A DNA stretch of 64,000 bases, taken from contig CP094668.1 in NCBI GenBank assembly GCA_022836915.1, forward strand, positions 558,001 through 622,000, written 5' to 3'. The stretch is from Paenibacillus sp. OVF10. GTDB lineage: Bacteria; Bacillota; Bacilli; Paenibacillales; Paenibacillaceae. A program made the translations under genes and the position numbers. The notes below the pieces were generated by a model. It worked only from the letters and a program-made list of their open reading frames with translations. It had not been told where the DNA came from and searched no databases. Below, piece after piece: positions 49,942-59,421 of the stretch (positions are counted from its first letter, which is position 1; the number at the start of each line of letters is the position of its first letter).

Positions 49942-50109
49942 CTAAACGACGAGGAATTCCGCGTGCTGTTCGCACTCAGCGCACTTCGCAGGCGGGTCCC
50001 AATCGGCAAATTCCGTCTCCTTCAGATCAACGATATCTGGAGCGTCCTCATACTCATCGACAAACATGTCGATGGCAATGTCCACGTGTTCTTTGCATAC
50101 AACGTACAT
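49942..50109 (-). CDS. CxxH/CxxC protein (YyzF family), 55 residues
   Basis: Small acidic protein with a predicted zinc site. The N-terminal MYVVCKEHVDIAIDMFVDEY carries CxxH and the C-terminal PAKCAECEQHAEFLVV carries CxxC, the signature of the YyzF-like family, which in Bacillus lies in the same place between rlmH and the HtrA-type protease gene. Function unknown. It is short and lies opposite a longer meaningless frame, so it is easily missed. The ATG at 50109 is preceded by GAAAGGATGCTTAACGG. Its own terminator follows. Confidence 0.9.
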   Translation of the reverse strand: MYVVCKEHVDIAIDMFVDEYEDAPDIVDLKETEFADWDPPAKCAECEQHAEFLVV

Positions 50110-50449
50110 CCGTTAAGCATCCTTTCTGTAACCAGCTATGTTCCCGATTCACAACCGCTTATCCCATTACAGGATAGCCACTTCTCAGTTCTATCACACC
50201 TGCCGCCGAAAAGAAACCCCCAGCCCTAATTTATCGTACCCAACATCCACCAAACCTCTCCATTCGCCGTAAAAGAACACAAAAAGCATCCTTTCCAGAT
50301 CCCTCTACGGTACCTGAAAAGAATGCTCCTGTAACAGTAACAATCCAATTCACATAGCGAATGAATCTTGCTCCTGCGCCTGAATTACGAATACAGAGTT
50401 ACTTATTGCCCTGTTCCATTCTATGAATGTCTTCTATCCTAAACGCTTT
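50110..50449. other. Intergenic region without a gene
   Basis: Only the terminator at 50281-50327 and the presumed promoter of the YyzF-like gene are visible. Confidence 0.55.
50281..50327 (-). terminator. Intrinsic terminator after the BLIP-like lipoprotein gene
   Basis: Minus strand AGCATTCTTTTCAG, 15-base loop, CTGGAAAGGATGCT, then TTTTTG. Confidence 0.75.
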
Positions 50450-50974
50450 TTAATTCAATCCCGACTGCGCCTTCGTCAACAGCTTCCCGCCTTGAAAAGC
50501 AATAACCGCATTGGCACCATTGCCAGCTGTGCCCTTATAGTTGTACACCACCATATTCTCCGCTTCACTCAGCGCTTCACCTTCACCACCAAGGATCTCG
50601 ATGACATCTTCCACCGACATGCCAACCTCAAGCTTCTCATACTGGGCAAACGTAATCAGTACCCCATCGCCTTTCCCGGCCGATCCATTGTTTCCCGATG
50701 CTACAGGCGTTTGACCACCAGCCCCACCTGCAGCAATCACATTTGTACTCAGCTCATTCAACTTGGTCTCAAGTGCTGCGATCTTTTGCTCCTGCTCAAC
50801 GCTCTTGGCTCCCTGCTCCACCAGTTTCTTCTCTAGGCCAGCAATCTTCTCCTGCAAAGCACTTGTATCTACAGATGCTCCTGTCGTAGCTACCTCAGAC
50901 CCACAGGCGGACAACATAAACAGGGACAGAGCCAAACTCGTTCCACCAAGCATCTTTTTCTTCAAATGTTTCAT
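50450..50974 (-). CDS. Lipoprotein with coiled coil and DUF3862/BLIP-like domain
   Basis: Membrane-attached extracellular lipoprotein of 174 residues. The signal ends in a lipobox-like LSAC (SLFMLSACGSE). A coiled coil follows (ALQEKIAGLEKKLVEQGAK, EQEQKIAALETKLNEL), then a Gly/Ser linker and a C-terminal domain (ITFAQYEKLEVGMSVEDVIE, NMVVYNYKG, ANAVIAFQGGKLLTKAQSGL) like DUF3862 / beta-lactamase-inhibitor-like (SmpA-type) repeats. Family members are structural or protein-binding; no enzyme activity is expected. ATG at 50974 follows GGAAGGGGTATTATTG. It is a single-gene transcript. Confidence 0.8.
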   Translation of the reverse strand: MKHLKKKMLGGTSLALSLFMLSACGSEVATTGASVDTSALQEKIAGLEKKLVEQGAKSVEQEQKIAALETKLNELSTNVIAAGGAGGQTPVASGNNGSAGKGDGVLITFAQYEKLEVGMSVEDVIEILGGEGEALSEAENMVVYNYKGTAGNGANAVIAFQGGKLLTKAQSGLN

Positions 50975-51202
50975 CAATAATACCCCTTCCATTCTGAAAT
51001 AAAATTAGATCGACAAACAGATGTTATTGCATCAGCGACCGTCTCCAACATATTGACAACAGTTTACCACAGCCCTAGTCTTATGTATCTGCTCCTTTGG
51101 CTCCGGGTCTAACTGATCATGAGAATATAAAAAGGTTGATCTACTCATTTACTGTCGAACGAACACGCTCACCCATAGCGTAATGCTCATCATCCAACAA
51201 CT

Positions 51203-51234
51203 AAAAAGAGTGGTCAGTTGATCTGATCACTCTT
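51203..51234 (-). terminator. Intrinsic terminator after the HtrA-type protease gene
   Basis: Minus strand AAGAGTGATCAG, loop, CTGACCACTCTT, then TTTAG; about 60 bases past the stop. Confidence 0.8.
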
Positions 51235-51290
51235 CTAGCATTCCCTATTTCAATCCACGCAACAGTATAGGCTCGCTCGCTGAACTTCCC

Positions 51291-52568
51291 TTACTCCGGT
51301 TTATCAGTCAGCTTCACCGATACTTTCTCAGCTTTGCCATCCCGGTAGAAGGTCACTTCAATCGTATCCCCAATCTTCTTCTGATCGTACAGATACTTCC
51401 GCAGATCCAGCGTGGAGGTAATTTTTTGCCCATCAAATTCCGTAATGACATCATTCAGCTTCATACCTGCTTCGGATGCCGGACCGGATGCTTCCAACAC
51501 AACCACACCGCTGTCCACGTGAGATGGCAGCTTCAGATCCTTGCGCTGCTCGTCATCCAGTGGTGCATAAGGGTTGCTCAGATCGACCGTGTACACGCCC
51601 AGGTATGGACGAGATACTTTGCCGTTCAGTAGCAGGGAATCTACCGTTTTCATCACTTCGTTCATCGGAATGGCAAAGCCGAGACCTTCTACGCCCGTAT
51701 CCGAGATCTTCATCGTGTTGATGCCGACCACTTTGCCGTTCAGATCGACCAAAGCACCCCCGCTATTACCTTCATTAATCGCCGCATCCGTCTGGATCAC
51801 GTTTTGCTCCCAGTCGTACACCCCGTCCTGATTAATCGATACAGGTAGAATACGATCCGTGTAACTGACAATACCGGATGTCAGCGTACCGCCCAGACCG
51901 AGCGGGTTCCCGATCGCCAGCACCGTTTGACCGCGCTGAAGTTTGCTGGAATCACCGATCTCCGCGACTGCACCCAGCCCTTTATCTTCTGCGGATAGTA
52001 CAGCAATGTCGCTCACACGGTCCTTACCGACCAGCTTCGCTTTGTGTGTCTCCCCGTCTACGGTCACAATCTCCAGATCACTCGCACCCTCCACGACGTG
52101 GTGGTTGGTCATGATATAGGCCTTGCCATCTTCCTTCTTGAAAATGACCCCTGAGCCCAGCGCCGAATCTTCCATCGACAGACTGCTACCCGTTTTATGG
52201 TTCACAATGCTCACCACGGAAGGACGAACGTGTGCTGCTGCCTGAATAATCCGATCGTATGGATCAGCTGCCTGCGCTGTCTGTGCACCGCCTCCACCAC
52301 CGTTACCCGTAGCATTAGCCAGCGGTAACGAAGCGGGCTGGGTGATGAAGCTAAACAGCATGACGGTCACGATGGAGCTGATCACCGAGCTAATCACAGC
52401 TACCTTCACTGTGGAACTTATTCCCGTACGCGATCTGCGCGGATTGCTCCAGCGGTCACGTCCACGTGCTCTGCCTCCAGGGCGGATGATCTGAAGTTTG
52501 CCTTTCTGTTCAGGTTCGGCGCGTCTTGATACTTTGGTTGAATAAAAATCGTCTCCAAACAATCCCAT
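51291..52568 (-). CDS. HtrA/DegP-type membrane-anchored serine protease
   Basis: Protein quality-control protease facing the outside of the cell. A basic cytoplasmic N-terminus, one membrane anchor (STVKVAVISSVISSIVTVMLFSF), a Gly/Ala linker, a trypsin-like domain with the catalytic triad readable as TNHHVV (His), VSDIAVL (Asp) and NEGNSGGALV (Ser), and one PDZ domain (SGVVVLEASGPASEAGMKLND). Length 425 residues. The ATG at 52568 (MGLFGDDFY) follows GGGGAGAGGATCACG. It sits between the walRK-yycHI-walJ cluster and rlmH as in related Firmicutes, where the HtrC/YycK protease has this position. Confidence 0.93.
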   Translation of the reverse strand: MGLFGDDFYSTKVSRRAEPEQKGKLQIIRPGGRARGRDRWSNPRRSRTGISSTVKVAVISSVISSIVTVMLFSFITQPASLPLANATGNGGGGGAQTAQAADPYDRIIQAAAHVRPSVVSIVNHKTGSSLSMEDSALGSGVIFKKEDGKAYIMTNHHVVEGASDLEIVTVDGETHKAKLVGKDRVSDIAVLSAEDKGLGAVAEIGDSSKLQRGQTVLAIGNPLGLGGTLTSGIVSYTDRILPVSINQDGVYDWEQNVIQTDAAINEGNSGGALVDLNGKVVGINTMKISDTGVEGLGFAIPMNEVMKTVDSLLLNGKVSRPYLGVYTVDLSNPYAPLDDEQRKDLKLPSHVDSGVVVLEASGPASEAGMKLNDVITEFDGQKITSTLDLRKYLYDQKKIGDTIEVTFYRDGKAEKVSVKLTDKPE

Positions 52569-53329
52569 CGTGATCCTCTCCCCTTCGTTGTCACGCATCA
52601 AGACCCTGACTGCCGCCTAAGTTGTCGCATGGTTCAACGATGGTGTTCTTACGCTACCCCACTCCAGCCACAGCCGAGCTTCCGATCGCTGTTACTCACA
52701 AATTTTTTTGTTTCTTTTTCCTAGGTAAAATTTGTTCATAGCATATGCTTCCGAAGTAGCTTTCTTTCAGAAAGCTTTCAGGCGATCGCTTCGCTTCTCC
52801 AGCCTCGTTCTGTGTCTTTCGTTACGTGCGTACCGTAAATAACCTCTCGGTTTCCCATGCTTTTTTGCATTTTTATAAAATGGTCTTGCATATCGCCGCA
52901 TCCCGGCATCAAATCAAGATACAGCGTCTATGTACAACAGAACGGACACGCCATTCTGTCAGTGACTCTATCAATCATGCTCTCGCATTCTATGACATGC
53001 CATTTCACACGCAAAACAGCCAAAATCACAATGCTCCTCATATACTAAACACGTCAAATCACAAAAAGTTGCATATTTACGAAAATTAAAGCAAATTTCC
53101 GCTATAACGCGCTTAACAATAAAGGCCCATAGTATCTATCACCACAAAATCCGGTCCGCTAAGCGCCATTTTGGCAAATTTGAAGAACTTTTTCACCCCT
53201 GCATAGTCACAGGTTCAGCATACACGTCTCATCACACAAATGTTAGCGGCAAAAAGAGGAATGTTTTCCATCAAGCCTGACTACAATAATAGTAAAAGAC
53301 AATTCAAAGCTTCATAGAGGAGGATATAT
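52569..53329. other. Long intergenic region with repeat copy B
   Basis: No supported gene. It contains the dispersed repeat at 52677-52834 and, at the right end, the promoter region of the small gene at 53330. Frames of 60-90 codons here lack ribosome binding sites and protein-like composition. Confidence 0.6.
52677..52834. repeat. Dispersed intergenic repeat, copy B
   Basis: The most diverged of three copies. It shares GAGCTTCCGATCGCTGTTA-type start, a TTTCTTTTTCCTA arm, AGCATATGCTTCCGA, the hairpin AGCTTTCTTTCAGAAAGCT, GGCGATCGCTTCGCTTCTCC and a CGTTACGTG end with copies A and C. Confidence 0.75.
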
Positions 53330-53542
53330 ATGGATCGCACACGTACACTCACAGCCATGGATGAAGTTCATATGGCGGCCAAGCTGGCCGATCTCAAAGA
53401 AGAACACTATCGCAACACACTTGCACTCAGTACCATCATCGAACTGCTTATTGATAAAGGAATTCTGACCCGCGAGGAAGTCGAGCGCAAAGCCGCCGAA
53501 CTCGACAGCTTTATGGCTCACCCACCCTATCCCATGGCGTAG
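53330..53542 (+). CDS. Small conserved-looking protein, 70 residues
   Basis: Soluble helical protein with no signal or membrane segment (ALSTIIELLIDKGILTREEV, then KAAELDSFMAHPPYP). No family known to me, but the helix-turn pattern of LIDKGILTREEVERKAAELD resembles helical heads seen in small Paenibacillus proteins. The ATG at 53330 follows AGAGGAGGATATAT, a strong site, so it is probably expressed. Its last 32 bases overlap the 3' end of walJ on the other strand, so the two transcripts are convergent and partly antisense. Confidence 0.72.
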   Translation: MDRTRTLTAMDEVHMAAKLADLKEEHYRNTLALSTIIELLIDKGILTREEVERKAAELDSFMAHPPYPMA

Positions 53543-54317
53543 GACGGTCATAATAGGTATCACAGAGTTTGAACTCATGATCCCGATAAAAACATCCACG
53601 GCTCTCCATCGCGTCGCGCACCGACATTTTCGCCAAGTCCATCATATTATGATCTCGGCTAAGATGTGCCAGATACGTGCGCTTGATGCGTCCGTTCATC
53701 AGTTCACTAAGCGCTGCCCCTGCTGCTTCGTTCGACAAATGCCCAATGTCACTCAAAATCCGGCGCTTGGTGTTCCACGGATAACGCCCCATACGCAGCA
53801 ATTCGACATCATGATTCGCCTCCAGCACCAGTACGTCAGAATCTGCGATCGCATCGCGAACCTTGTCGCTCATGTACCCGAGATCCGTTGCAACAGACAG
53901 CTTCTCCGTACCATCATCGAACGTATAACCTACCGGCTCAGCCGCATCATGCGAGATCCCGAAGGATTCCACGCGCAGTGAACCAAAATCATGCTTTTCA
54001 CCCGTCTCAAATACCCTCCGGTTTTCCTCTGGAATCGCCCCAACCGACTTCTCCAGTGCCGCCCACGTATTCAGATTCGCGTAGATTGGTAAATTATATT
54101 TCCGAGACATCGCGCCTAGTCCTTTAATGTGATCGGAATGTTCATGTGTAACCAGAATCCCGTCCAGTTCCGCCCCAGAAATCTCCCTTTCCTGAAACAG
54201 TGCATCCAATCGCTTCGCACTAAGACCCGCGTCAATCATGAGTGAGGTACCCCCATGTTGTATGACTGTGGCATTACCTGTCGAACCGCTGGATAACACG
54301 GTAAAATATATCCCCAT
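53511..54317 (-). CDS. walJ: WalJ (YycJ) metallo-beta-lactamase-fold hydrolase
   Basis: Cytoplasmic metallo-beta-lactamase-fold nuclease-type enzyme (268 residues), last gene of the walRK operon; in relatives it affects cell division and mutation. Metal-binding motifs are intact: TVLSSGSTGNATVI, the HxHxDH motif in LVTHEHSDHIKGL, SVATDLGYMS and LVLEANHD, and LAHLSRDHN. The ATG follows CAGGGGAGTAATGCGTT, and it starts six bases past the reconstructed yycI stop. Its 3' end overlaps the convergent small gene by 32 bases. Confidence 0.93.
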   Translation of the reverse strand: MGIYFTVLSSGSTGNATVIQHGGTSLMIDAGLSAKRLDALFQEREISGAELDGILVTHEHSDHIKGLGAMSRKYNLPIYANLNTWAALEKSVGAIPEENRRVFETGEKHDFGSLRVESFGISHDAAEPVGYTFDDGTEKLSVATDLGYMSDKVRDAIADSDVLVLEANHDVELLRMGRYPWNTKRRILSDIGHLSNEAAGAALSELMNGRIKRTYLAHLSRDHNMMDLAKMSVRDAMESRGCFYRDHEFKLCDTYYDRPTPWDRVGEP

Positions 54318-54323
54318 AACGCA

Positions 54324-55066
54324 TTACTCCCCTGGTTTGTCTGTCTTGGGACTGAATACATCCCCACTGATGCCCTGCACGTACAACACTTCGCCACTTT
54401 CCAGCACGAACCGCCATGCCGGCATCGCTACCTGTATATCTGAATTGAACAACTGGCCGTAATAGCCCAGCTGAATATCTTTGACAATTGCATCATTTGG
54501 CAAAAGTTCTCGATCAGCGTTCCCAGCGCCTTCGACGCCGGAAGTACCTGCTGATCGCTCTCCTCTGCGGTCGTAATCCGCACTGGAGTTTGACGGTAAC
54601 CCGTTATTTTCTGGTCGCTGTAGAATAGCTCCAGACTCACATTAAAGAGCGGCCATTTGCCATCCACCAGTGGGTGAAGCACAAAAGCCCCATCCTCGGC
54701 CATCAGCTGATCCAGCCGGTATGTCCCAATCTGTGGAATCTCACGCTGTAATGCATCTTCCAGTTCACTCTGCGAGAAGATCAACTTGCTATCTACAGGC
54801 TGTTCCAGCTCCATATCTACGCCAGCCTTGTCCTCTTCAATGAACTCATAGGACAACTTCGGCAGCTTCGGCGTTTCATTCGGAATTGGAGCCAGCACCT
54901 GAATTCCCTTTTCTTCCATCGCCTGCTGTGTATTATCTGCCAGTGAGGTGAAGTCCAGATTGGCTCCGGCCGTCTCTCGCGCATCCATCCAGATCTGGTA
55001 TCCCAGCACCAGATTGAGCAGCAGAAAGGCATAGATCAACACATTTTTCGCCCGTCCCCAATCCAA
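54324..55066 (-). CDS. yycI: YycI, regulator of the WalK kinase (frame break near the 3' end)
   Basis: Membrane-anchored extracytoplasmic protein that, with YycH, modulates WalK. One N-terminal helix (NVLIYAFLLLNLVLGYQIW) is followed by a YycH/YycI-type domain. I choose TTG at 55066 because GGAGGTGAATGTT precedes it and YycI proteins begin MDW. The raw frame ends at 54428 with a nonsensical tail. One extra base in the A4 run at 54502-54505 restores LIENFLPNDAIVKDIQLGYY and continues to PKTDKPGE and a stop at 54324, giving 247 residues, the normal length. The walJ start follows directly. Confidence 0.9.
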
Positions 55067-55133
55067 AACATTCACCTCCGTCCATTTGATAAAGCAACTA
55101 ATATCACACTGGCCCACTCCGCGGTCAGAACAA

Positions 55134-55290
55134 CCTTCCGATCGCTGTTATCCCCAGATTTCTTGATTCCCTTTTCCTAAGGGAGAAATCCGGCGATAAA
55201 GGCGAAGCGTATGCTTTCGATGCAGCTTTCTTTCAGAAAGCTTTTGGCTTCGCTTCTCCAGCTTTTTTCTGCCCTCTCCGTTATCGTGTG
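55134..55290. repeat. Dispersed intergenic repeat, copy C
   Basis: Full-length copy between yycI and yycH, inside the walRK operon. It has CCGATCGCTGTTATCCCC, TTGATTCCCTTTTCC with an AAGGGA stem, GGCGATAAAGGCGAAGCG, the hairpin AGCTTTCTTTCAGAAAGCT, GGCTTCGCTTCTCCAGC and CTCCGTTATCGTGTG. Copies A and B lie at 2776-2893 and 52677-52834. Confidence 0.8.
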
Positions 55291-55339
55291 ACCTTACACC
55301 TCGCTCGGATATCGAATGACTCCATTACCCTACAACCCA

Positions 55340-56620
55340 TCAAGAAACGGTGGTTTCCTCCCCGTTTCCGAATCGAATAACCCATACCGGAATCAGCTTT
55401 AGTCCGTCCTCAATCGAAGAAGGACGATAAGCCGGGTACACGTCCACAACCTGGCGATTCTCACCTGCCACCTTTTTAATAAGAGCCTTCAGCTTGTCTC
55501 CGCCAGGTAGTTTGACCGATTTCTTCGTCTCTGCGCCTTCGTTCAGGTATTCCAGCGATCGTTCATAGCTGGATACCGTCTCCTGCTGCATCTCCATGGT
55601 GATCGTGCCAAAGCGGAACTGCATGGAATCCATAATCGGATAGCTGCCATAATACTGTTGGAATTCAAGCCGCGTCTTGCTGTCGGCGGTCTCCAGCATC
55701 ATGCGCGACCGGCCTTTCCAGCCGCCATGCTGATTCACAAAATCAACCGCAGACAGTGCATCCTTCGCGGGATCAATCTGCCCCGCAGGCGGTGCGGCCG
55801 GGTCGGTGTAGCTGATCCAGCGTTGTTCCTGTTTCACCTGCAGACTACGTTTACTGTCCGTGTAGATCTCCGATCCATCTTTTTCCCGGATGTTCCGGGT
55901 CATGCTTGGATCAAAGAACAGACTACGCTGCATCTGCTCAACCGTGAACTGACCTGTCGGCACATCGGCTTCAATCGTCTCCAGAGCTTCCGCCGGGATA
56001 TAATACCCGCCGTCCATCAACGTATATGGCGTCCAGTTCGTACCGAAGTCAACATGCTGTTGCACGTCTTGTACTGTCAGGTCCGCCTGCGTTGCTTCGT
56101 ACACCACGTCTCCCTTGGCGCTGAAGAACAGCGCATGGGCCTTCGTTTCATTTTTGGACGTATAGATCGAAATGCGGTTAATCGTCTCCCCTTGGAATAA
56201 GGAATCCGTCCCAAGCCTCATCACCCGCTGTAATAAAGCTACGGGAATACCTTCTTTGAACGATAGCTCAAACCCGGGGTTCTCCTTGCGAATCTGATCC
56301 CAGTTCACCGATTGCACACTCCGGCGCTGAAAATCATCGAACGCCCGCCCCTGTAACCTTGAATAGATCAACTGATAGAACGTATTGCCAGGGTAAAACA
56401 CCGTATGTTTATCCTCACCCAGATGAATAATCATCTGATCGGGGAAGATCAATTCTTCAATATTGCGTTCCTGACCCATATTTTCCGTCTTCACATAGTT
56501 CGTCTCTGACGTCACAATGGAATCCCCGCCTCCGGGCAAACGGTAGATCAGAAAATAACTCTGAACGAGACTGGCTACAACAAGGGCAGCAAGCACCAAG
56601 GATTTAATCCGTTCCTTCAC
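55340..56620 (-). CDS. yycH: YycH, regulator of the WalK kinase
   Basis: Membrane-anchored extracytoplasmic protein of about 426 residues that controls WalK together with YycI. One N-terminal helix (SLVLAALVVASLVQSYFLIY) is followed by the YycH domain (EELIFPDQMIIHLGEDKHTV, GTDSLFQGETINRISIYTS, GWKGRSRMMLETADSKTRLE). In the raw sequence it is in one frame with walK, with no stop between them. I place the start at GTG 56620 because GAAAGGGGTGAGCACC precedes it and YycH proteins begin just before the membrane helix. It ends before repeat copy C. Confidence 0.88.
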   Translation of the reverse strand: MKERIKSLVLAALVVASLVQSYFLIYRLPGGGDSIVTSETNYVKTENMGQERNIEELIFPDQMIIHLGEDKHTVFYPGNTFYQLIYSRLQGRAFDDFQRRSVQSVNWDQIRKENPGFELSFKEGIPVALLQRVMRLGTDSLFQGETINRISIYTSKNETKAHALFFSAKGDVVYEATQADLTVQDVQQHVDFGTNWTPYTLMDGGYYIPAEALETIEADVPTGQFTVEQMQRSLFFDPSMTRNIREKDGSEIYTDSKRSLQVKQEQRWISYTDPAAPPAGQIDPAKDALSAVDFVNQHGGWKGRSRMMLETADSKTRLEFQQYYGSYPIMDSMQFRFGTITMEMQQETVSSYERSLEYLNEGAETKKSVKLPGGDKLKALIKKVAGENRQVVDVYPAYRPSSIEDGLKLIPVWVIRFGNGEETTVS

Positions 56621-56625
56621 GGTGC

Positions 56626-58452
56626 TCACCCCTTTCTCACGCATCGGCAACGTGAACGTTACTGTCGTGCCCACGTCTACCTCAGACTCCAGAGAGATGC
56701 TGCCATCATGTGCCTTCACAATTTCCCGGGCAATGGACAGTCCTAGCCCTGTGCCTCCCATACTGCGGGAACGAGCTTTGTCCACCCGATAAAACCGCTC
56801 AAAAATGCGATCCAGATCACGCTGTGGGATACCCATTCCGGTATCCGATACCGAGATGGCAAGTGCATGTTCATCACTGCGTCTAGCAGCAATCGTAATG
56901 GTTCCACCTTCCAATGTATATTTCAGCGCATTGGACACGACATTATCCAGCACCTGATCAATCTGATCGCGATCCAGCGGGACAGCCGGAATATCATTCT
57001 CCACAGATAATACAGGCTGAATATCCTTCTGATGCATCTGGAACGAGAATCGATCCGTCACTTCCTCCAGCATTTCCAGGATGTCTGTTGGCTGTTTCCG
57101 TAGCAAAGCCTCTTTGGAATCAAGCCGCGATAAATGCAGCAGATCCGTAACCAGTCGTATCATTCGCTCCGTCTCGTTCTGAATAACACCCACGAAACGA
57201 CCGGCAAGCTGCGGATCTTCCAGTGCACCGTCATCCAGTGCTTCCGCGTAACTCTTGATCGTGGTCAGTGGTGTGCGCAGTTCATGGGATACATTGGCTA
57301 CGAATTCACGCCGGGATGCCTCAAGTTCTTCCTGCTCGGTAACATCCTGAAGTACGGCAATCGTTCCCGTGATCCCCGTTCACGCCGATGAACCGGTGTA
57401 AATGTCATTCGAATGACCACAGGTTCTTCTTGTCCTGCCGGTGCAATCTGCAGCAACGTTGAACCTGTGAAACCACTCGCGAGAGCTTCCGCATCTTCCG
57501 GATCAATGCCGAGTAATATGGCAAAGTGTCTTCCTTCAATATCCGCAGGATGCATACCCAGAATGCTGCTGGCACGACGGTTTACGAGAATAACTTTACC
57601 GTACTCATCCGTAGCCACCACACCATCACTCATATTCGTCAGAATGGAGGTCAACTTCTCCTTCTCCTCTTCATTCAGTGAAAGTGCATCCCGAAGCCGG
57701 CTGGTCATATAGTTAAAAGCCCGACTGAGCTGACCAATCTCATCCGTGCCAAATACAGGTGTCTGCTGATCAAAGTTACCTTCTGCGACCGCTGTCGCTC
57801 TCCGAGTCACTTCCTTAATCGGCTGCGTAATCGTATGGGACAGGATCACGCCAAGCACCGCCGTTAACACCAAGGCAATCAGAATGCCGGAGATAAAGAT
57901 TTTGTTGATTCCCTCCATCGTGGAATACAGCTCGTTCATGGACGCCGCGATGTAGACCGCGCCAATGATCTTGCCGCCAGACAGCACCGGCTTGGCGACG
58001 ACCTTTTTGCGAACATTATCCTCGTCCACGATATATTCCTCATTGTCCCGAATGCCCTGAAGCGCACGGCTGACAACGGTCTGGGTATTTTTGCGCCCGA
58101 CATAGTCGGAATGTGAACTTAGCGAGGTCGTCAGTACTTTGCCGCTGGCATCCAGCACCTGAATCTCGGCACCGTTAATGTTGAACAGGTTGTTCACAAG
58201 CACACGCAGATTTTCCGTCTTGTCCTCGCCTGCCTCTGCTTCTCCACCTGCCATCGTCTCCCCCACGAGAACCGATAACATCTCAGCACGCGCCTGCAAG
58301 TCTTCCGTAAAGTTGCTCGTCAGCGAGTTCTTCATCGCGCTCACAAAATAAACCCCGATCAATTGCATCGCAATCAGAATCAGCAGTACATAGATAATAA
58401 TCAATTTCGCCTGAATCGTTCGGAAGAACGAGAATCGCGCGAATCGGCCCAT
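56626..58452 (-). pseudogene. walK: WalK sensor histidine kinase, frame-broken
   Basis: Essential sensor kinase for cell-wall homeostasis. Order: membrane helix (IIIYVLLILIAMQLIGVYF), extracellular domain, second helix (IFISGILIALVLTAVLGVIL), HAMP, PAS (LTNMSDGVVATDEYGKVILVN), H-box with the phospho-accepting His (FVANVSHELRTPLTTIKSY), and ATPase motifs (LDNVVSNALKYT, VSDTGMGIPQRDL, FERFYRVDKARSR, GGTGLGLSIA). The frame breaks at the C4 run at 57374-57377; one extra base restores RRERGITGTIAVLQDVTEQE and the H-box. At 56629-56632 one base fewer gives the expected stop after LPMREKG (56626). About 609 residues. The ATG overlaps the walR stop (TAATG). Confidence 0.92.
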
Positions 58453-59174
58453 TATATCCCCACGCTTTTGGCACTGCGCACGAGATAACCGAGCCCGCGG
58501 CGTGTCAGAATCGTTTCCGGTTTGCTTGGATTCTCCTCAATCTTCTCACGCAGACGACGAATCGTAACATCCACGGTACGTACATCGCCGAAATATTCAT
58601 ATCCCCACACCGCTTGCAGCAGATGTTCCCGTGTCATAACCTTGCCGGAATGCTTCGCCATATAATAGAGAAGTTCGTACTCACGGTGGGTCAGATCGAG
58701 CGGTTCCCCGCCTTTGTAAGCCGTATACATGTCCATATCAAAAGCCAGATCAAACAGCCGCATGACCTGCTTCTCTTCGTCTTCGTGCGCTTCTGCCGTA
58801 ATCGCAAGTTTTTGCCGTCTGCGCATCTGTGCCTTCACCCGTGCAAGCAGCTCACGCGTACTGAACGGCTTTGTCACGTAATCATCCGCACCCAATTCGA
58901 GCCCAAGCACCTTGTCGATCTCGCCATCTTTGGCGGTAAGCATAATGATCGGCATCTCCAGATGAGCGCGCACCTCACGACATACATCCATACCGTCCTT
59001 GCCCGGGAGCATCAGATCCAGCAGCATCAGATCCGGTTTCTCGGATAACGCCAGTTCAACCGCACGAATGCCATCAAATGCGCAGATGACCTCGTACCCC
59101 TCTTTTTCCAAATTAAACTTCAGAATGTCCGCGATGGGTTGTTCATCGTCCACCACCAAAATCTTCCCCTGCAT
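58452..59174 (-). CDS. walR: WalR response regulator
   Basis: OmpR-family response regulator that controls autolysin and cell-wall genes with WalK. The receiver domain (1-115) has [11 protein letters not shown], the phospho-acceptor Asp in [26 protein letters not shown] and DDYVTKPF; the C-terminal winged helix has [20 protein letters not shown] and [13 protein letters not shown] with [10 protein letters not shown]. Length 240 residues, intact. ATG at 59174 follows AGGGGTGAACTTAGCCG. First gene of walR-walK-yycH-yycI-walJ. Confidence 0.97.
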   Translation of the reverse strand: MQGKILVVDDEQPIADILKFNLEKEGYEVICAFDGIRAVELALSEKPDLMLLDLMLPGKDGMDVCREVRAHLEMPIIMLTAKDGEIDKVLGLELGADDYVTKPFSTRELLARVKAQMRRRQKLAITAEAHEDEEKQVMRLFDLAFDMDMYTAYKGGEPLDLTHREYELLYYMAKHSGKVMTREHLLQAVWGYEYFGDVRTVDVTIRRLREKIEENPSKPETILTRRGLGYLVRSAKSVGI

Positions 59175-59371
59175 CGGCTAAGTTCACCCCTATATCCTGC
59201 TTAATCCGCGTTAGCGTTTATATCTCTCTTCTATGTTTAGCTTGTACCAAGCCTGCTTGATTGGTTTCTCTAGTTTGTTGTTTATACTCTATAGTTTAAC
59301 ATACCTGAAGCACCGTCACATCCCGATCAGGGGCTTGGAAGGTCTTTCATCTGAAAATTTTTTACAGCAGC

Positions 59372-59402
59372 AAAAAACAAGGCCAGCATTATAGCCAACC
59401 TT
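59372..59402 (-). terminator. Intrinsic terminator after the M23 peptidase gene
   Basis: Minus strand AAGGTTGGC, loop TATAAT, GCTGGCCTT, then GTTTTTTG. The rest of 59175-59421 shows only the walR promoter region. Confidence 0.85.
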
Positions 59403-59421
59403 GCTCTACTTAAGCTCTATA

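Noticed and set aside
49849..50229. 126-codon plus-strand frame
   Set aside because: It is opposite the YyzF-like gene, which has clear CxxH and CxxC motifs; the plus frame has no ribosome binding site.
55340..57193. A single 617-residue histidine kinase-YycH fusion protein
   Set aside because: It starts in the middle of WalK without the H-box and merges two proteins that are separate in this operon elsewhere; a one-base error explains it better. Kept as a checkable finding.
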